Assembly: GCA_965267775.1 (NCBI GenBank)
Contig: OZ254140.1
Coordinates: 558,001-622,000 of the forward strand
Source of the DNA: Planktophila sp965267775
GTDB taxonomy: Bacteria > Actinomycetota > Actinomycetes > Nanopelagicales > Nanopelagicaceae
Direction: 5' to 3'
DNA: 64,000 nucleotides
The notes beneath the pieces were generated by a model. It was not told the DNA's origin, did not search any database, and was given only the letters and a program-made list of their open reading frames with translations. Each line of letters begins with the position of its first letter. Positions within the stretch are counted from its first letter, which is position 1. Made by a program: the position numbers and the translations under genes. Positions 43,242 through 51,225 of this stretch are shown piece by piece.

Positions 43242-44372
43242 GTGGCTGCACCACAGAATTATCTCGCCGTAATTAAGGTCGTCGGTATCGGCGGTGGCGG
43301 AGTTAATGCGATCAATCGCATGATTGAAGTTGGACTCAAAGGTGTTGAGTTCATTGCAATCAATACAGATGCACAACATCTCTTGATGAGTGATGCAGAT
43401 GTGAAGCTTGATATCGGTCGCGCTTCTACAAAGGGTCTCGGTGCAGGCGCTGCACCAGAGAAGGGTCGACAGGCAGCTATCGATCACACAGAAGAGATTG
43501 AAGAAATTCTTCGTGGCGCAGATATGGTCTTCGTAACTGCAGGTGAAGGTGGCGGAACCGGTACAGGTGGCGCACCAATCGTTGCAAAGATTGCACGCGA
43601 CCTAGGCGCTCTCACTATCGGTGTTGTTACACGTCCATTCTCATTTGAAGGAAAGATTCGTTCACGACAGGCAGAAGAAGGAATCGAAGCTCTTCGCGAA
43701 CATGTAGACACTCTCATTGTTATCCCTAATGATCGCCTACTTGCAATTTCAGATCGCAACATCACAGCGATGGATGCATTTAAGAGTGCAGATCAGGTAC
43801 TTCTCTCTGGCGTTCAAGGAATTACGGAGATCATCACACAGCCTGGTTTGATTAACCTCGACTTCGCAGATGTGAAGACCGTTATGACTGATGCCGGTTC
43901 TGCTCTTATGGGAATCGGTTCAGCTCGTGGAGACAATCGCGCTGCTCGCGCAGCGGAGCTTGCGATTTCAAGTCCACTACTTGAGGCTTCAATCGATGGC
44001 GCAATGGGCGTTCTTCTCTCAGTAGCTGGTGGCTCTGATCTAGGCCTCTTTGAGATTAATGAGGCATGTGAGCTCGTACAGGCTGCTGCTCATCCTGATG
44101 CTCGCATCATCTTCGGTACAACGATTGATGATGCTCTCGGTGATGAAGTTCGCATCACAGTTATTGCTGCAGGTTTCGCCGGCGGAGAGCCTAAGAAGGT
44201 TGAGATGCCAACAATCAACGCGGCAACTCTCGGTGGCGTAGCTGATCCGATCCCATCAAATGATCCGCTCTCAGTGGCTCTTGATCTCGATAACTCAGCC
44301 CCTCGTAAGCGCATCACATTCGAAGAGATGGTCTCTGAAGATGAAATTGATGTTCCAGACTTTATGAAATAA
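43242..44372 (+). CDS. ftsZ: Cell division protein FtsZ
   Basis: FtsZ is the tubulin-like GTPase that forms the division ring. The 376 residues include KVVGIGGGGVNAINRM, the tubulin signature GGGTGTGGAP near residue 105, NFDFADVKTV-like INLDFADVKTVM with the T7 loop, a linker of only about 50 residues and the conserved C-terminal peptide DEIDVPDFMK, which binds SepF and other anchors. The start is GTG at 43242, fixed by AAGGAGG 6 bases upstream. It has its own promoter, allowing higher expression than the rest of the cluster. Confidence 0.97.
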   Translation: MAAPQNYLAVIKVVGIGGGGVNAINRMIEVGLKGVEFIAINTDAQHLLMSDADVKLDIGRASTKGLGAGAAPEKGRQAAIDHTEEIEEILRGADMVFVTAGEGGGTGTGGAPIVAKIARDLGALTIGVVTRPFSFEGKIRSRQAEEGIEALREHVDTLIVIPNDRLLAISDRNITAMDAFKSADQVLLSGVQGITEIITQPGLINLDFADVKTVMTDAGSALMGIGSARGDNRAARAAELAISSPLLEASIDGAMGVLLSVAGGSDLGLFEINEACELVQAAAHPDARIIFGTTIDDALGDEVRITVIAAGFAGGEPKKVEMPTINAATLGGVADPIPSNDPLSVALDLDNSAPRKRITFEEMVSEDEIDVPDFMK

Positions 44373-44387
44373 GTAATAAAGCTCTTC

Positions 44388-45050
44388 ATGGCTACTCGCT
44401 TTACCAAACGCACCGGAGGCGTAAGCCACGGTGCGTTTGCATCTCTCAACCTGGGTACACATGTGGGGGATTCTCTCGATGATGTACTTAAGAATCGCGA
44501 GATTGTTTCTGCAACCGTTGGTCCAACTCAATATATGAATCAGGTTCACGGTGACCGAATTGCACTGATTGAAGAAGTCACCGATGAGATACCCACGGCA
44601 GATGCGCTTGTCACTGGAATTCCAGGAATATCTTTGGCAGTGATGGTTGCAGATTGCATTCCACTGCTCTTAAAATCAAAAGAGTCGGTTGCAGCAGTTC
44701 ATGTGGGGCGTCGCGGTCTGACTAATGAGATTACGAGAAAGACTCTCTCGCTCATGAGAGATATGGGCGCTTCACAGATTACTGCAATCATCGGACCTGC
44801 AATCTGTGGAAGTTGTTATGAGGTCTCGGAAGATATCTATAACGATGTCATTGCCTCACATCCCTTTGCTCAATCGAAGACTTCACATGGCAGCTTTGCT
44901 CTTGATCTACCCGCTGCCGTGAGATCAGTATTAAGCGATGAAGGTGTTGCAATCGTCAATAAATTCGAATGCACTGTTGAAAACCCAGAACTCTTCTCCT
45001 ATCGTCGCGACGGAGTCACTGGGCGCCAAGCAGGAATAATCTCCCTATGA
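44388..45050 (+). CDS. pgeF: YfiH/PgeF-family peptidoglycan-editing laccase-domain protein
   Basis: This is a 220-residue protein of the YfiH (DUF152) family. In E. coli the homologue prevents misincorporation of L-serine into peptidoglycan, and others act as purine nucleoside phosphorylases or oxidases. The zinc/copper-site residues are visible: NQVHGD-like MNQVHGDRI, VMVADCIPLLL and AVHVGRRGL, and GPAICGSCYEVS. The HxG loop in AVHVGRRGL replaces the usual AAVHAGWRG (tryptophan to arginine). It lies 15 bases after ftsZ and overlaps yggS by ATGA. Confidence 0.88.
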   Translation: MATRFTKRTGGVSHGAFASLNLGTHVGDSLDDVLKNREIVSATVGPTQYMNQVHGDRIALIEEVTDEIPTADALVTGIPGISLAVMVADCIPLLLKSKESVAAVHVGRRGLTNEITRKTLSLMRDMGASQITAIIGPAICGSCYEVSEDIYNDVIASHPFAQSKTSHGSFALDLPAAVRSVLSDEGVAIVNKFECTVENPELFSYRRDGVTGRQAGIISL

Positions 45051-45703
45051 GCTCTCGCAGAGAAGAACTAGAGCGAAACCTTCGATCGGTTGAAGATGAG
45101 GTTCGCCCATTCGCGCCAACTCTGATTGTCGTAACAAAGACATATCCAATCTCGGATGTAGAAATACTTTACGAGCTGGGAGTACGTAATTTTGGAGAGA
45201 ACCGGAGCAGTGAAGGGCTAGAAAAGTCATCGTCGGTAACTGCGAGATGGCACTACCAAGGCGAGATTCAAAGTAAGAAGCTCCGTGAGATTTCAACATG
45301 GTCTTCATGCATCCATTCCCTCGATAATCTCGAACATGGTGTGAAGCTCAACCGCATTATCGAGGGGGAGGGGCGCACGCTCGATACATTTCTTCAGCTC
45401 TCACTCGATGGGGATCCTTCGCGCGGAGGCCTGCCTCAAAGAGAACTCCTCGCACTCGCTGAGGGAATTGCTGACCTTCCTCAGATAAACCTCCTCGGAA
45501 TGATGTGTGTGCCACCAGTATCTATGGATGTAGATGCTGCTTTTGCGGCTATCGCAGATATCCATCAGGGATTCATCGCTCAATTCCCAGAGGCGAATTC
45601 ACTCTCTGCCGGTATGAGCGGTGATTACATCTCCGCCCTCAACCACGGTGCGACACATATTCGAGTGGGGAGCAAAATCCTCGGCTCACGCCAGTACCAC
45701 TAG
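45047..45703 (+). CDS. YggS-family PLP homeostasis protein
   Basis: This is a 218-residue single-domain PLP-binding TIM-barrel protein that buffers pyridoxal phosphate. The PLP lysine is in LIVVTKTYPISDVE, and FGENRSSEGLEK, WHYQGEIQSKK, MGMM-like LLGMMCVPP, SAGMSGDY and GATHIRVGSKILGSR follow in family order. The usual HxIGxLQ motif reads HYQGEIQ here. ATGA overlap with pgeF. The same position is conserved in actinobacterial division clusters. Confidence 0.93.
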   Translation: MSSRREELERNLRSVEDEVRPFAPTLIVVTKTYPISDVEILYELGVRNFGENRSSEGLEKSSSVTARWHYQGEIQSKKLREISTWSSCIHSLDNLEHGVKLNRIIEGEGRTLDTFLQLSLDGDPSRGGLPQRELLALAEGIADLPQINLLGMMCVPPVSMDVDAAFAAIADIHQGFIAQFPEANSLSAGMSGDYISALNHGATHIRVGSKILGSRQYH

Positions 45704-45716
45704 TAACCTTCGACCT

Positions 45717-46184
45717 ATGTCAGCACTTAATAAGATGATGGGCTTCCTTGGTCTAGTAGATACAGATGAAGAGACCAACGTTCCGCAGGTTCCCGTAAAG
45801 CCGGTAGAGCCACGTCCGATTACTTCTCGTCGTTCTGAGCCAACAGGTGTCACTGTTGTCCGTACGCATCACGAAGTTGTCGAAGAGCCATTTATTGAAG
45901 AGAGCGCTTCTTACAATATCGTCACACTTCAACCGCGCTCATATTCAGAGGCGCGCAAGGTTGGCGAGTACTACCGTGAAGGCAATCCAGTAATTATCAA
46001 CCTTGATGATATGGAAGAGTCAGAGCGCAAGCGCCTCGTGGACTTTGCATCTGGTCTCGTCTTTGGTCTCCATGGCCGCATCGAGCGCATTAGCTTGAAG
46101 GTATTCCTTCTCTCACCAGCTAATGTCAACGTCAGCAATGAAGATCGCACTGCTGCACAAGCTGTCTTCTACAACCAGAGCTGA
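45717..46184 (+). CDS. sepF: Cell division protein SepF
   Basis: SepF anchors FtsZ filaments to the membrane and bundles them. It is the main FtsZ anchor in actinobacteria, which lack FtsA. The ATG at 45717 gives 155 residues: an N-terminal amphipathic segment (MSALNKMMGFLGLV), a variable linker, and the SepF core (about 65-150) with LQPRSYSEARKVGEYYREGNPVI and RLVDFASGLVFGL. A TAACCT box (45704-45709) ends 7 bases before the ATG, so part of its expression may come from a leaderless transcript. A longer open frame upstream is the shadow of yggS. Confidence 0.93.
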   Translation: MSALNKMMGFLGLVDTDEETNVPQVPVKPVEPRPITSRRSEPTGVTVVRTHHEVVEEPFIEESASYNIVTLQPRSYSEARKVGEYYREGNPVIINLDDMEESERKRLVDFASGLVFGLHGRIERISLKVFLLSPANVNVSNEDRTAAQAVFYNQS

Positions 46185-46194
46185 TTTCTCAATA

Positions 46195-46479
46195 ATGTTT
46201 CTTCAGAACGCGCTTCTGCAACTTCTCTCACTCTTCAAGATTGCGCTCTTTCTGCGCATCATCATTGATTACATCAGAATGTTTGCGCGCTCATGGAGGC
46301 CAAATACCTTTGTATTGGGCATCTTCGAAATCATTTACACAATTACAGAGAAGCCAATGGCATTTGTTCGACGCTTTATCCCACCGCTACGTCTCGGTGG
46401 GGTTGCGCTCGACCTCTCATTTATCGTGCTCTTGATCGCAATTAACTTGCTTCAAGCAGTTGTCATTGCAGTTCTTTAA
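46195..46479 (+). CDS. YggT-family membrane protein
   Basis: This is a 94-residue protein with two membrane segments (about 5-25 and 68-92) flanking the family motif RSWRPNTFVLGIFEIIYTITEKPMAFVRRFIPPLRLGG, shown here only as landmarks RSWRP and FVRRFIPP. Its function is not established, but it is a constant neighbour of sepF. The ATG at 46195 is 10 bases after the sepF stop. A longer frame upstream overlaps sepF. In most actinobacteria divIVA follows, but here the next gene is convergent ileS, overlapping by 4 bases. Confidence 0.88.
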   Translation: MFLQNALLQLLSLFKIALFLRIIIDYIRMFARSWRPNTFVLGIFEIIYTITEKPMAFVRRFIPPLRLGGVALDLSFIVLLIAINLLQAVVIAVL

Positions 46480-49400
46480 GCCTTACTAATCTTAAAGACC
46501 AATCCAAGCTCTGCATCTTCAGTAATCAGAGATGCATCGCGAACAATCGATGTCGCAAGAACTTCTTCACCGATATGGGCAACGCCTGATTCAATAGTTG
46601 CAATATGTTCGGCTGTTGCATTCCATGCGATCGTGATGCGATCAGAGATATCAAAACCATCGCTCTTGCGACGCTCTTGAATTGCGCGGATGACTTCACG
46701 AATATTTCCTGAAGCAATCAGGGCTGGTGTGAGTTCGAGGTCAAGGGCAACGCTCTCGCCATCGTGACTTGCAACCATCCAACCGCTCTTAGGGACCTCG
46801 GTAACAACGAGATCTTCCAGGGTGATTTCATACTCACCGAGCGTGCTTGAGGCATGTGTACGTAGCTCTTTCACGAGAGAGACAGCATCAGCTGCTGAAA
46901 TCAACTTCGCCACATCCTGAACTGATTTACCGTACTTGGCACCTAGTGATTTGAAGTTTGCCTTGATGGAGACATCAACGAGATCTCCATCGGCATCTGC
47001 AATATCTGCAAGGTCTAGAACATTGAGCTCATCTGAGATCTGTTCTTTCATCTCTGGTGGCAAAGTTGACCAACCAGATGCAGAGATGAGAGCGCGCTGA
47101 AGTGGTTGGCGGATCTTTACACCTGATTCAGCGCGTGCCGAACGGCCAAGTTCAACGACTCGGCGAGTCATTGCAACCTGCTTATTAAGTTCAGGATTAA
47201 TGAGCGCCATATCTGCGACAGGGAAATCGGTGAGGTGGACAGAGGTGGAGGCCTCTGGGTTTGCAACTCTGACTAACTCTTGCCAAGTCTGTTCGGCGAT
47301 AAATGGAACCATTGGAGCAAGTAACTGAGTAAGAGTGGTGATGCACTCATGGAGAGTTGCGAGAGCTGCAACATCTCCATCCCAGAAGCGGCGACGCGAG
47401 CGTCGTACATACCAGTTTGAGAGATCATCAATAAATGTTGCAAGCGCCTTACCTGCAGCCTGTGAATCAAACTCGCTATATGCCTTATCTACTTCTACAA
47501 CTAGCGAATTGAGTTCACTCAGAATCCACTTATCCATGGTCGAGCGATCTGCAACTGCAGGGCTCTGGCTTAGCGTGAACTCTGATGCCTTTGCATAAAG
47601 GGCATGGAAAGAGATTGTGTTCCAGTATGTAAGGAGAGTCTTTCTGATGACATCAGAGATGGCATCGTGGCCAACGCGACGTGATGCCCATGGTGAACCT
47701 GCTGCAAGCATGTACCAACGCACAGCATCAGCACCGTGTTGATCCATCAGCGCCATTGGCTCAAGAACATTTCCAAGGTGCTTACTCATCTTGCGACCAT
47801 CCTTATCAAGGATGTGGCCGAGGCAGAGAACGTTCTCATATGAACTCTCATCAAAGACGAGGGTTCCAATTGTCATCAAGGTGTAGAACCAACCACGAGT
47901 CTGGTCGATCGCCTCGCAGATAAAGTCAGCAGGATAGGCGGCCTTAAACTTTTCAACAGAGCCTTCCTTATGTGGATAGCCCCACTGTGCAAATGGCATA
48001 GAACCTGAGTCATACCAGCAGTCGATAACCTCTGGAATACGAACCATCGTCAAATCACACTCAGCACAGGCAAAGGTAATGTCATCAACGAATGGACGAT
48101 GCGGATCAAGGTTTGAAAGCTCTTGACCGGCTAGCGCCCCAAGTTCCTTGAGCGATGAGATGCAAATTTCATGTTTATTCTCGCATCGCCAGATTGGAAG
48201 GGGAGTACCCCAGAATCGATTACGTGAAAGCGCCCAGTCAATGTTATTTGTAAGCCAATCGCCGTAGCGACCTGTCTTAATTGTTTCAGGGAACCAATTG
48301 GTCTTCTCATTTTCGCGAAGGAGCGCATCCTTGATTGACGTTGTGCGGATGTACCACGATGGCTGTGCGTAATAGATAAGTGCAGTGTGGCAGCGCCAGC
48401 AATGTGGATATGAGTGCTCATATGGCTGGTTCTTATAGAGCGCACCATTTGCTTTGAGCTCCTTTACCAAAGGCTTATCGGCATCCTTAAAGAAGAGACC
48501 TCCAACGACTGGAACATCTCCAAGGAAGTGGCCATCTGCAGCAACAGGATTAACAACTGGAAGCCCATATGAGCGGCACACCTGTAAGTCATCGGCACCG
48601 AAGGCAGGAGCTTGATGAACAAGTCCTGTTCCATCTTCAGTTGTTACATATGTTGCAAGAACAACAAAGTGAGAATCAGGAATTTCGATGTAATCGAAGG
48701 GGCGCTTATATGTAACGCGCTCTAACTCTGTTCCCTTAAAACGCTTAAGGATTTCATGCTCGCCTGCAACGGATGAGAGAAGCGCTTCAGCAACCACGAG
48801 TACCTCTGAAGATTCTTCAACAGTTGTACGTACGGCGACATAGTCCACATCAGGGTGCGCTGCGACAGCGGTATTAGAGACAAGAGTCCATGGAGTCGTT
48901 GTCCATACAAGAAGTGATGCGTTGAGTTCTACCAATTCACGGCTTGTGATGGGGAAGCGAACGAAGACAGAAGGATCTACGACAGTTTCATATCCTTGAG
49001 CAAGCTCGTGATCGGAAAGACCTGTACCGCAACGTGGACAGTACGGTGCAACTCGATGATCCTGAACGAGGAGACCCTTCTTCCAAATTTCAGAGAGCGA
49101 CCACCAGACTGATTCAACATATTCAGGAGCCATCGTCCAATAGGCCTGATCGAAATCAACCCAGAAGCCCATTCGCTCTGTCATCTTTGTAAATGCATCG
49201 ACGTGACGAGTTACAGAGCTCTTGCACTTATCGTTAAATTCGGCGATTCCATATTTTTCGATATCGCCCTTGCCTGAGAAGCCGAGCTCTTTCTCGACTG
49301 CGATCTCAACTGGAAGGCCGTGACAATCCCAACCTGCCTTACGTGAGACGTACTTACCCTTCATCGTCTGATAACGAGGGAATACATCCTTAAATACACG

Positions 49401-49610
49401 CGCCTCAATATGGTGTGTACCTGGCATACCGTTTGCAGTAGGAGGGCCTTCATAGAAAGTCCAAGGTTCACCCTGAGCGCGAGCTTCTAAGCTCTTCTCA
49501 AAGATATTCTCTTCTTGCCAAAATTTTAAAATGGAGTGCTCCATCGCAGGCAGATCGATCTGCGGCGCAATTGCATTAAACATTGGTGGGAAATTTGTTG
49601 TATCAGTCAT
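46476..49610 (-). CDS. ileS: Isoleucyl-tRNA synthetase (IleRS2-like, altered HIGH motif)
   Basis: This 1044-residue class I synthetase charges tRNAIle. The first signature motif reads PGTHHIEA at residues 63-70, that is GxHH instead of HxGH. The KMSKS motif reads KMSKHLGN. The large editing domain (about 190-400), a cysteine pair CAEC region and the long C-terminal extension place it with the eukaryote-like IleRS2 type, which is commonly tolerant to mupirocin. The ATG at 49610 is preferred because GGAG lies 6 bases upstream. ATGs at 49622 and 49616 are alternatives. It is controlled by the T-box immediately upstream and converges on yggT. Confidence 0.96.
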   Translation of the reverse strand: MTDTTNFPPMFNAIAPQIDLPAMEHSILKFWQEENIFEKSLEARAQGEPWTFYEGPPTANGMPGTHHIEARVFKDVFPRYQTMKGKYVSRKAGWDCHGLPVEIAVEKELGFSGKGDIEKYGIAEFNDKCKSSVTRHVDAFTKMTERMGFWVDFDQAYWTMAPEYVESVWWSLSEIWKKGLLVQDHRVAPYCPRCGTGLSDHELAQGYETVVDPSVFVRFPITSRELVELNASLLVWTTTPWTLVSNTAVAAHPDVDYVAVRTTVEESSEVLVVAEALLSSVAGEHEILKRFKGTELERVTYKRPFDYIEIPDSHFVVLATYVTTEDGTGLVHQAPAFGADDLQVCRSYGLPVVNPVAADGHFLGDVPVVGGLFFKDADKPLVKELKANGALYKNQPYEHSYPHCWRCHTALIYYAQPSWYIRTTSIKDALLRENEKTNWFPETIKTGRYGDWLTNNIDWALSRNRFWGTPLPIWRCENKHEICISSLKELGALAGQELSNLDPHRPFVDDITFACAECDLTMVRIPEVIDCWYDSGSMPFAQWGYPHKEGSVEKFKAAYPADFICEAIDQTRGWFYTLMTIGTLVFDESSYENVLCLGHILDKDGRKMSKHLGNVLEPMALMDQHGADAVRWYMLAAGSPWASRRVGHDAISDVIRKTLLTYWNTISFHALYAKASEFTLSQSPAVADRSTMDKWILSELNSLVVEVDKAYSEFDSQAAGKALATFIDDLSNWYVRRSRRRFWDGDVAALATLHECITTLTQLLAPMVPFIAEQTWQELVRVANPEASTSVHLTDFPVADMALINPELNKQVAMTRRVVELGRSARAESGVKIRQPLQRALISASGWSTLPPEMKEQISDELNVLDLADIADADGDLVDVSIKANFKSLGAKYGKSVQDVAKLISAADAVSLVKELRTHASSTLGEYEITLEDLVVTEVPKSGWMVASHDGESVALDLELTPALIASGNIREVIRAIQERRKSDGFDISDRITIAWNATAEHIATIESGVAHIGEEVLATSIVRDASLITEDAELGLVFKISKA

Positions 49611-49616
49611 GTCCAT

Positions 49617-49815
49617 CTCCATCTCATCAATCGAAATGGAGGGACGAGCTATTTCGCTCGCGGTACCACCCGCCTTGCAGAGCCATCAAGGCCCTGCCAC
49701 TTTTCTTACCTCGCACGGTTAGCTCTACGCACTTCCCTTAGCCTTAAGCTAGAGGAGCTTCTTCTAACTGGCTCCGAGGTGATCGCCTCTTCATAGCCAA
49801 CTTCGTGTGATTCTT
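49617..49815 (-). promoter_or_regulatory. T-box riboswitch controlling ileS (translational, short Stem I)
   Basis: The conserved T-box bulge sequence GGCGGGTGGTACCGCG lies on the reverse strand at 49674-49659. Upstream, the hairpin GAGG-CGATCA-CCTC (49789-49776) carries an AUC isoleucine codon in its terminal loop, as in the ultrashort Stem I T-boxes of actinobacteria. Downstream, CTCCAT (49641-49636) can pair with ATGGAG (49622-49617), hiding the ribosome site, so uncharged tRNAIle should open translation. A TAGACT -10 box lies at 49827-49822. The rest of 49611-49905 holds only this leader and the divergent promoter. Confidence 0.9.
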
Positions 49816-49868
49816 CGCCAGAGTCTAAACCATCAACGCTCGTTGACCACTTTCTATGCGTGGCGCAG

Positions 49869-49898
49869 TTGGCGAGCGGGGGTAAATAGGCATAAGGT
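49869..49898 (+). promoter_or_regulatory. Promoter of DksA-like gene (leaderless)
   Basis: TTGGCG (49869-49874), 18 bases, TAAGGT (49893-49898), with the GTG at 49906 starting 8 bases after the box. It is divergent from the ileS leader promoter. Confidence 0.4.
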
Positions 49899-49905
49899 GC
49901 GCGGC

Positions 49906-50724
49906 GTGCCAGCAAAGAATATTGCCCAGAAGCTCCTGAAGAAGGCGAAGCCTGCTGCAAAGAAGGCAGCTCCAGTAAAGAAGGCAGCTCCCGCCAAGAA
50001 AGCGGCTCCGGTAAAGAAGGCAGCTCCAGCCAAGAAAGCGGCTCCGGTAAAGAAGGCAGCTCCAGTTAAGAAGGCCGCTCCCGCAAAGAAGGTTGCAGCT
50101 GCAAAGAAAGTTACTGAAATTAAGAAGGCGCCTGGTCGTCCATTTCCATCAAAGGTAGGAAAGACAACTCTAACCGTTGATGAGAAGTCTCAGACCGTCT
50201 CAGTTGCAACAGTTGTTGCACCACAAGCTGCCGTAGTAGTTGAAGAGCGTCGTTTAGTAATGCCGCCTCCACCACGCCCAGTCAAGAGCGGAAAGAAGAT
50301 TGCACCGCTCAAGCCACTCAAGGCTGCTCCAACACCAGTGACTGCAGATGCTGGCGAAGCAGCATGGTCTGCCGCTGAATTGAAATCAATTCGCGCAGAG
50401 CTCTCTAAGGATTTAATTCGTCTTCAAGCAGAGCTTGCAACAATCGAAGCCGAGATGGATGACTTGATTGCAGATGCCGGCGACGGTGCAGGCGATGATC
50501 AAGCAGATTCAGGAACAAAGACTTTCGAACGCGAACACGAGATGTCACTTGTTTATAACGCGCGCGACATGGTTCTTCAGACAGAGCGCGCTCTCAGCCG
50601 CATTGATAATAAGACTTATGGAAACTGCGAAGTATGTGGCTCTCCGATTGGAAAAGCTCGCCTTCAGGTATTTCCTCGCGCAACTCTCTGCATGATCTGT
50701 AAGCAGAAAGAAGAGCGGCGCTAA
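49906..50724 (+). CDS. TraR/DksA-family zinc-finger protein with lysine-alanine-proline tail
   Basis: This is a 272-residue protein in two parts. Residues 19-68 are a low-complexity basic region of KKAAP(V/A) hexapeptides, like histone H1-type nucleoid proteins. A linker follows, then a C-terminal DksA/TraR domain (about 155-272) with a coiled-coil hairpin and a C4 zinc finger CEVCGSPIGKARL...CMICKQ. DksA-type proteins act on RNA polymerase, and the basic tail suggests nucleic-acid binding. I use GTG at 49906 (MPAKNIAQ), supported by AAGG and a -10 box. An upstream frame to 49807 includes the promoter. Only one base separates it from lspA, as in other actinobacteria. Confidence 0.85.
   Translation: MPAKNIAQKLLKKAKPAAKKAAPVKKAAPAKKAAPVKKAAPAKKAAPVKKAAPVKKAAPAKKVAAAKKVTEIKKAPGRPFPSKVGKTTLTVDEKSQTVSVATVVAPQAAVVVEERRLVMPPPPRPVKSGKKIAPLKPLKAAPTPVTADAGEAAWSAAELKSIRAELSKDLIRLQAELATIEAEMDDLIADAGDGAGDDQADSGTKTFEREHEMSLVYNARDMVLQTERALSRIDNKTYGNCEVCGSPIGKARLQVFPRATLCMICKQKEERR
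49960..50085 (+). repeat. Seven 18-base repeats encoding KKAAP(V/A)
   Basis: Seven tandem 18-base units (consensus AAGAAGGCAGCTCCAGTA) encode KKAAPV/KKAAPA in rough alternation, giving a 36-base higher-order period. Copy number is likely to vary between strains. Degenerate copies continue to about 50115. Confidence 0.85.
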
Positions 50725-50725
50725 A

Positions 50726-51214
50726 GTGCGCCGAACTTCTTTACTTCAGCGCCTCTTCTCACTTGCCTGCTTAATTTGGGCGCTCGATTTCCTTACCAAG
50801 AATTGGGCGATCGCAAATCTCTCATCCTCACCTCGAAGAGTTATCGGCTCACTTCTTCAATTCACACTCCTTCGAAATCCTGGCGCAGCATTTAGTATGG
50901 CGACAGGTTTCACCATCATCTTTACATCGATCTCAATCGGTGTTGCAATTTTCATTGCTCGTTTCGCATCGAAGATCACTTCACCATGGTGGGCATATGT
51001 AGCTGGCTTAGTTCTTGGGGGAGTCTTAGGAAACCTCACCGATCGCATCTTCCGTGAGCCTGGATTCCTCTATGGCCACGTTATTGATTGGATCGAACTG
51101 CCACATTGGCCGGTCTTTAACCTCGCAGATTCAGCGATCTTTGTAGCCGCTGGAATCGCTATCCTTCTCACAACACGCAATATCTCACCAACAGGAAAAT
51201 CAACGAGAGAATAA
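50726..51214 (+). CDS. lspA: Lipoprotein signal peptidase II
   Basis: LspA cleaves the signal peptide of prolipoproteins at the lipobox cysteine after lipid attachment. The 162-residue protein has four membrane helices. The conserved LDFLTKNWA, NPGAAFSMA, GNLTDRIFR and FNLADSAI motifs are present, the last two carrying the catalytic aspartates. The start is GTG at 50726, one base after the upstream stop. rluD follows after 11 bases. Confidence 0.95.
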   Translation: MRRTSLLQRLFSLACLIWALDFLTKNWAIANLSSSPRRVIGSLLQFTLLRNPGAAFSMATGFTIIFTSISIGVAIFIARFASKITSPWWAYVAGLVLGGVLGNLTDRIFREPGFLYGHVIDWIELPHWPVFNLADSAIFVAAGIAILLTTRNISPTGKSTRE

Positions 51215-51225
51215 CAAGGAAAATA

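Noticed and set aside
49706..49960. Reverse-strand ORF of 84 codons across the ileS leader
   Set aside because: It coincides with T-box stems and the divergent promoter and has no protein-like composition.
49960..50085. Tandem repeat considered as a CRISPR array
   Set aside because: The units are contiguous 18-base coding repeats without spacers and stay in frame with a DksA-domain protein.
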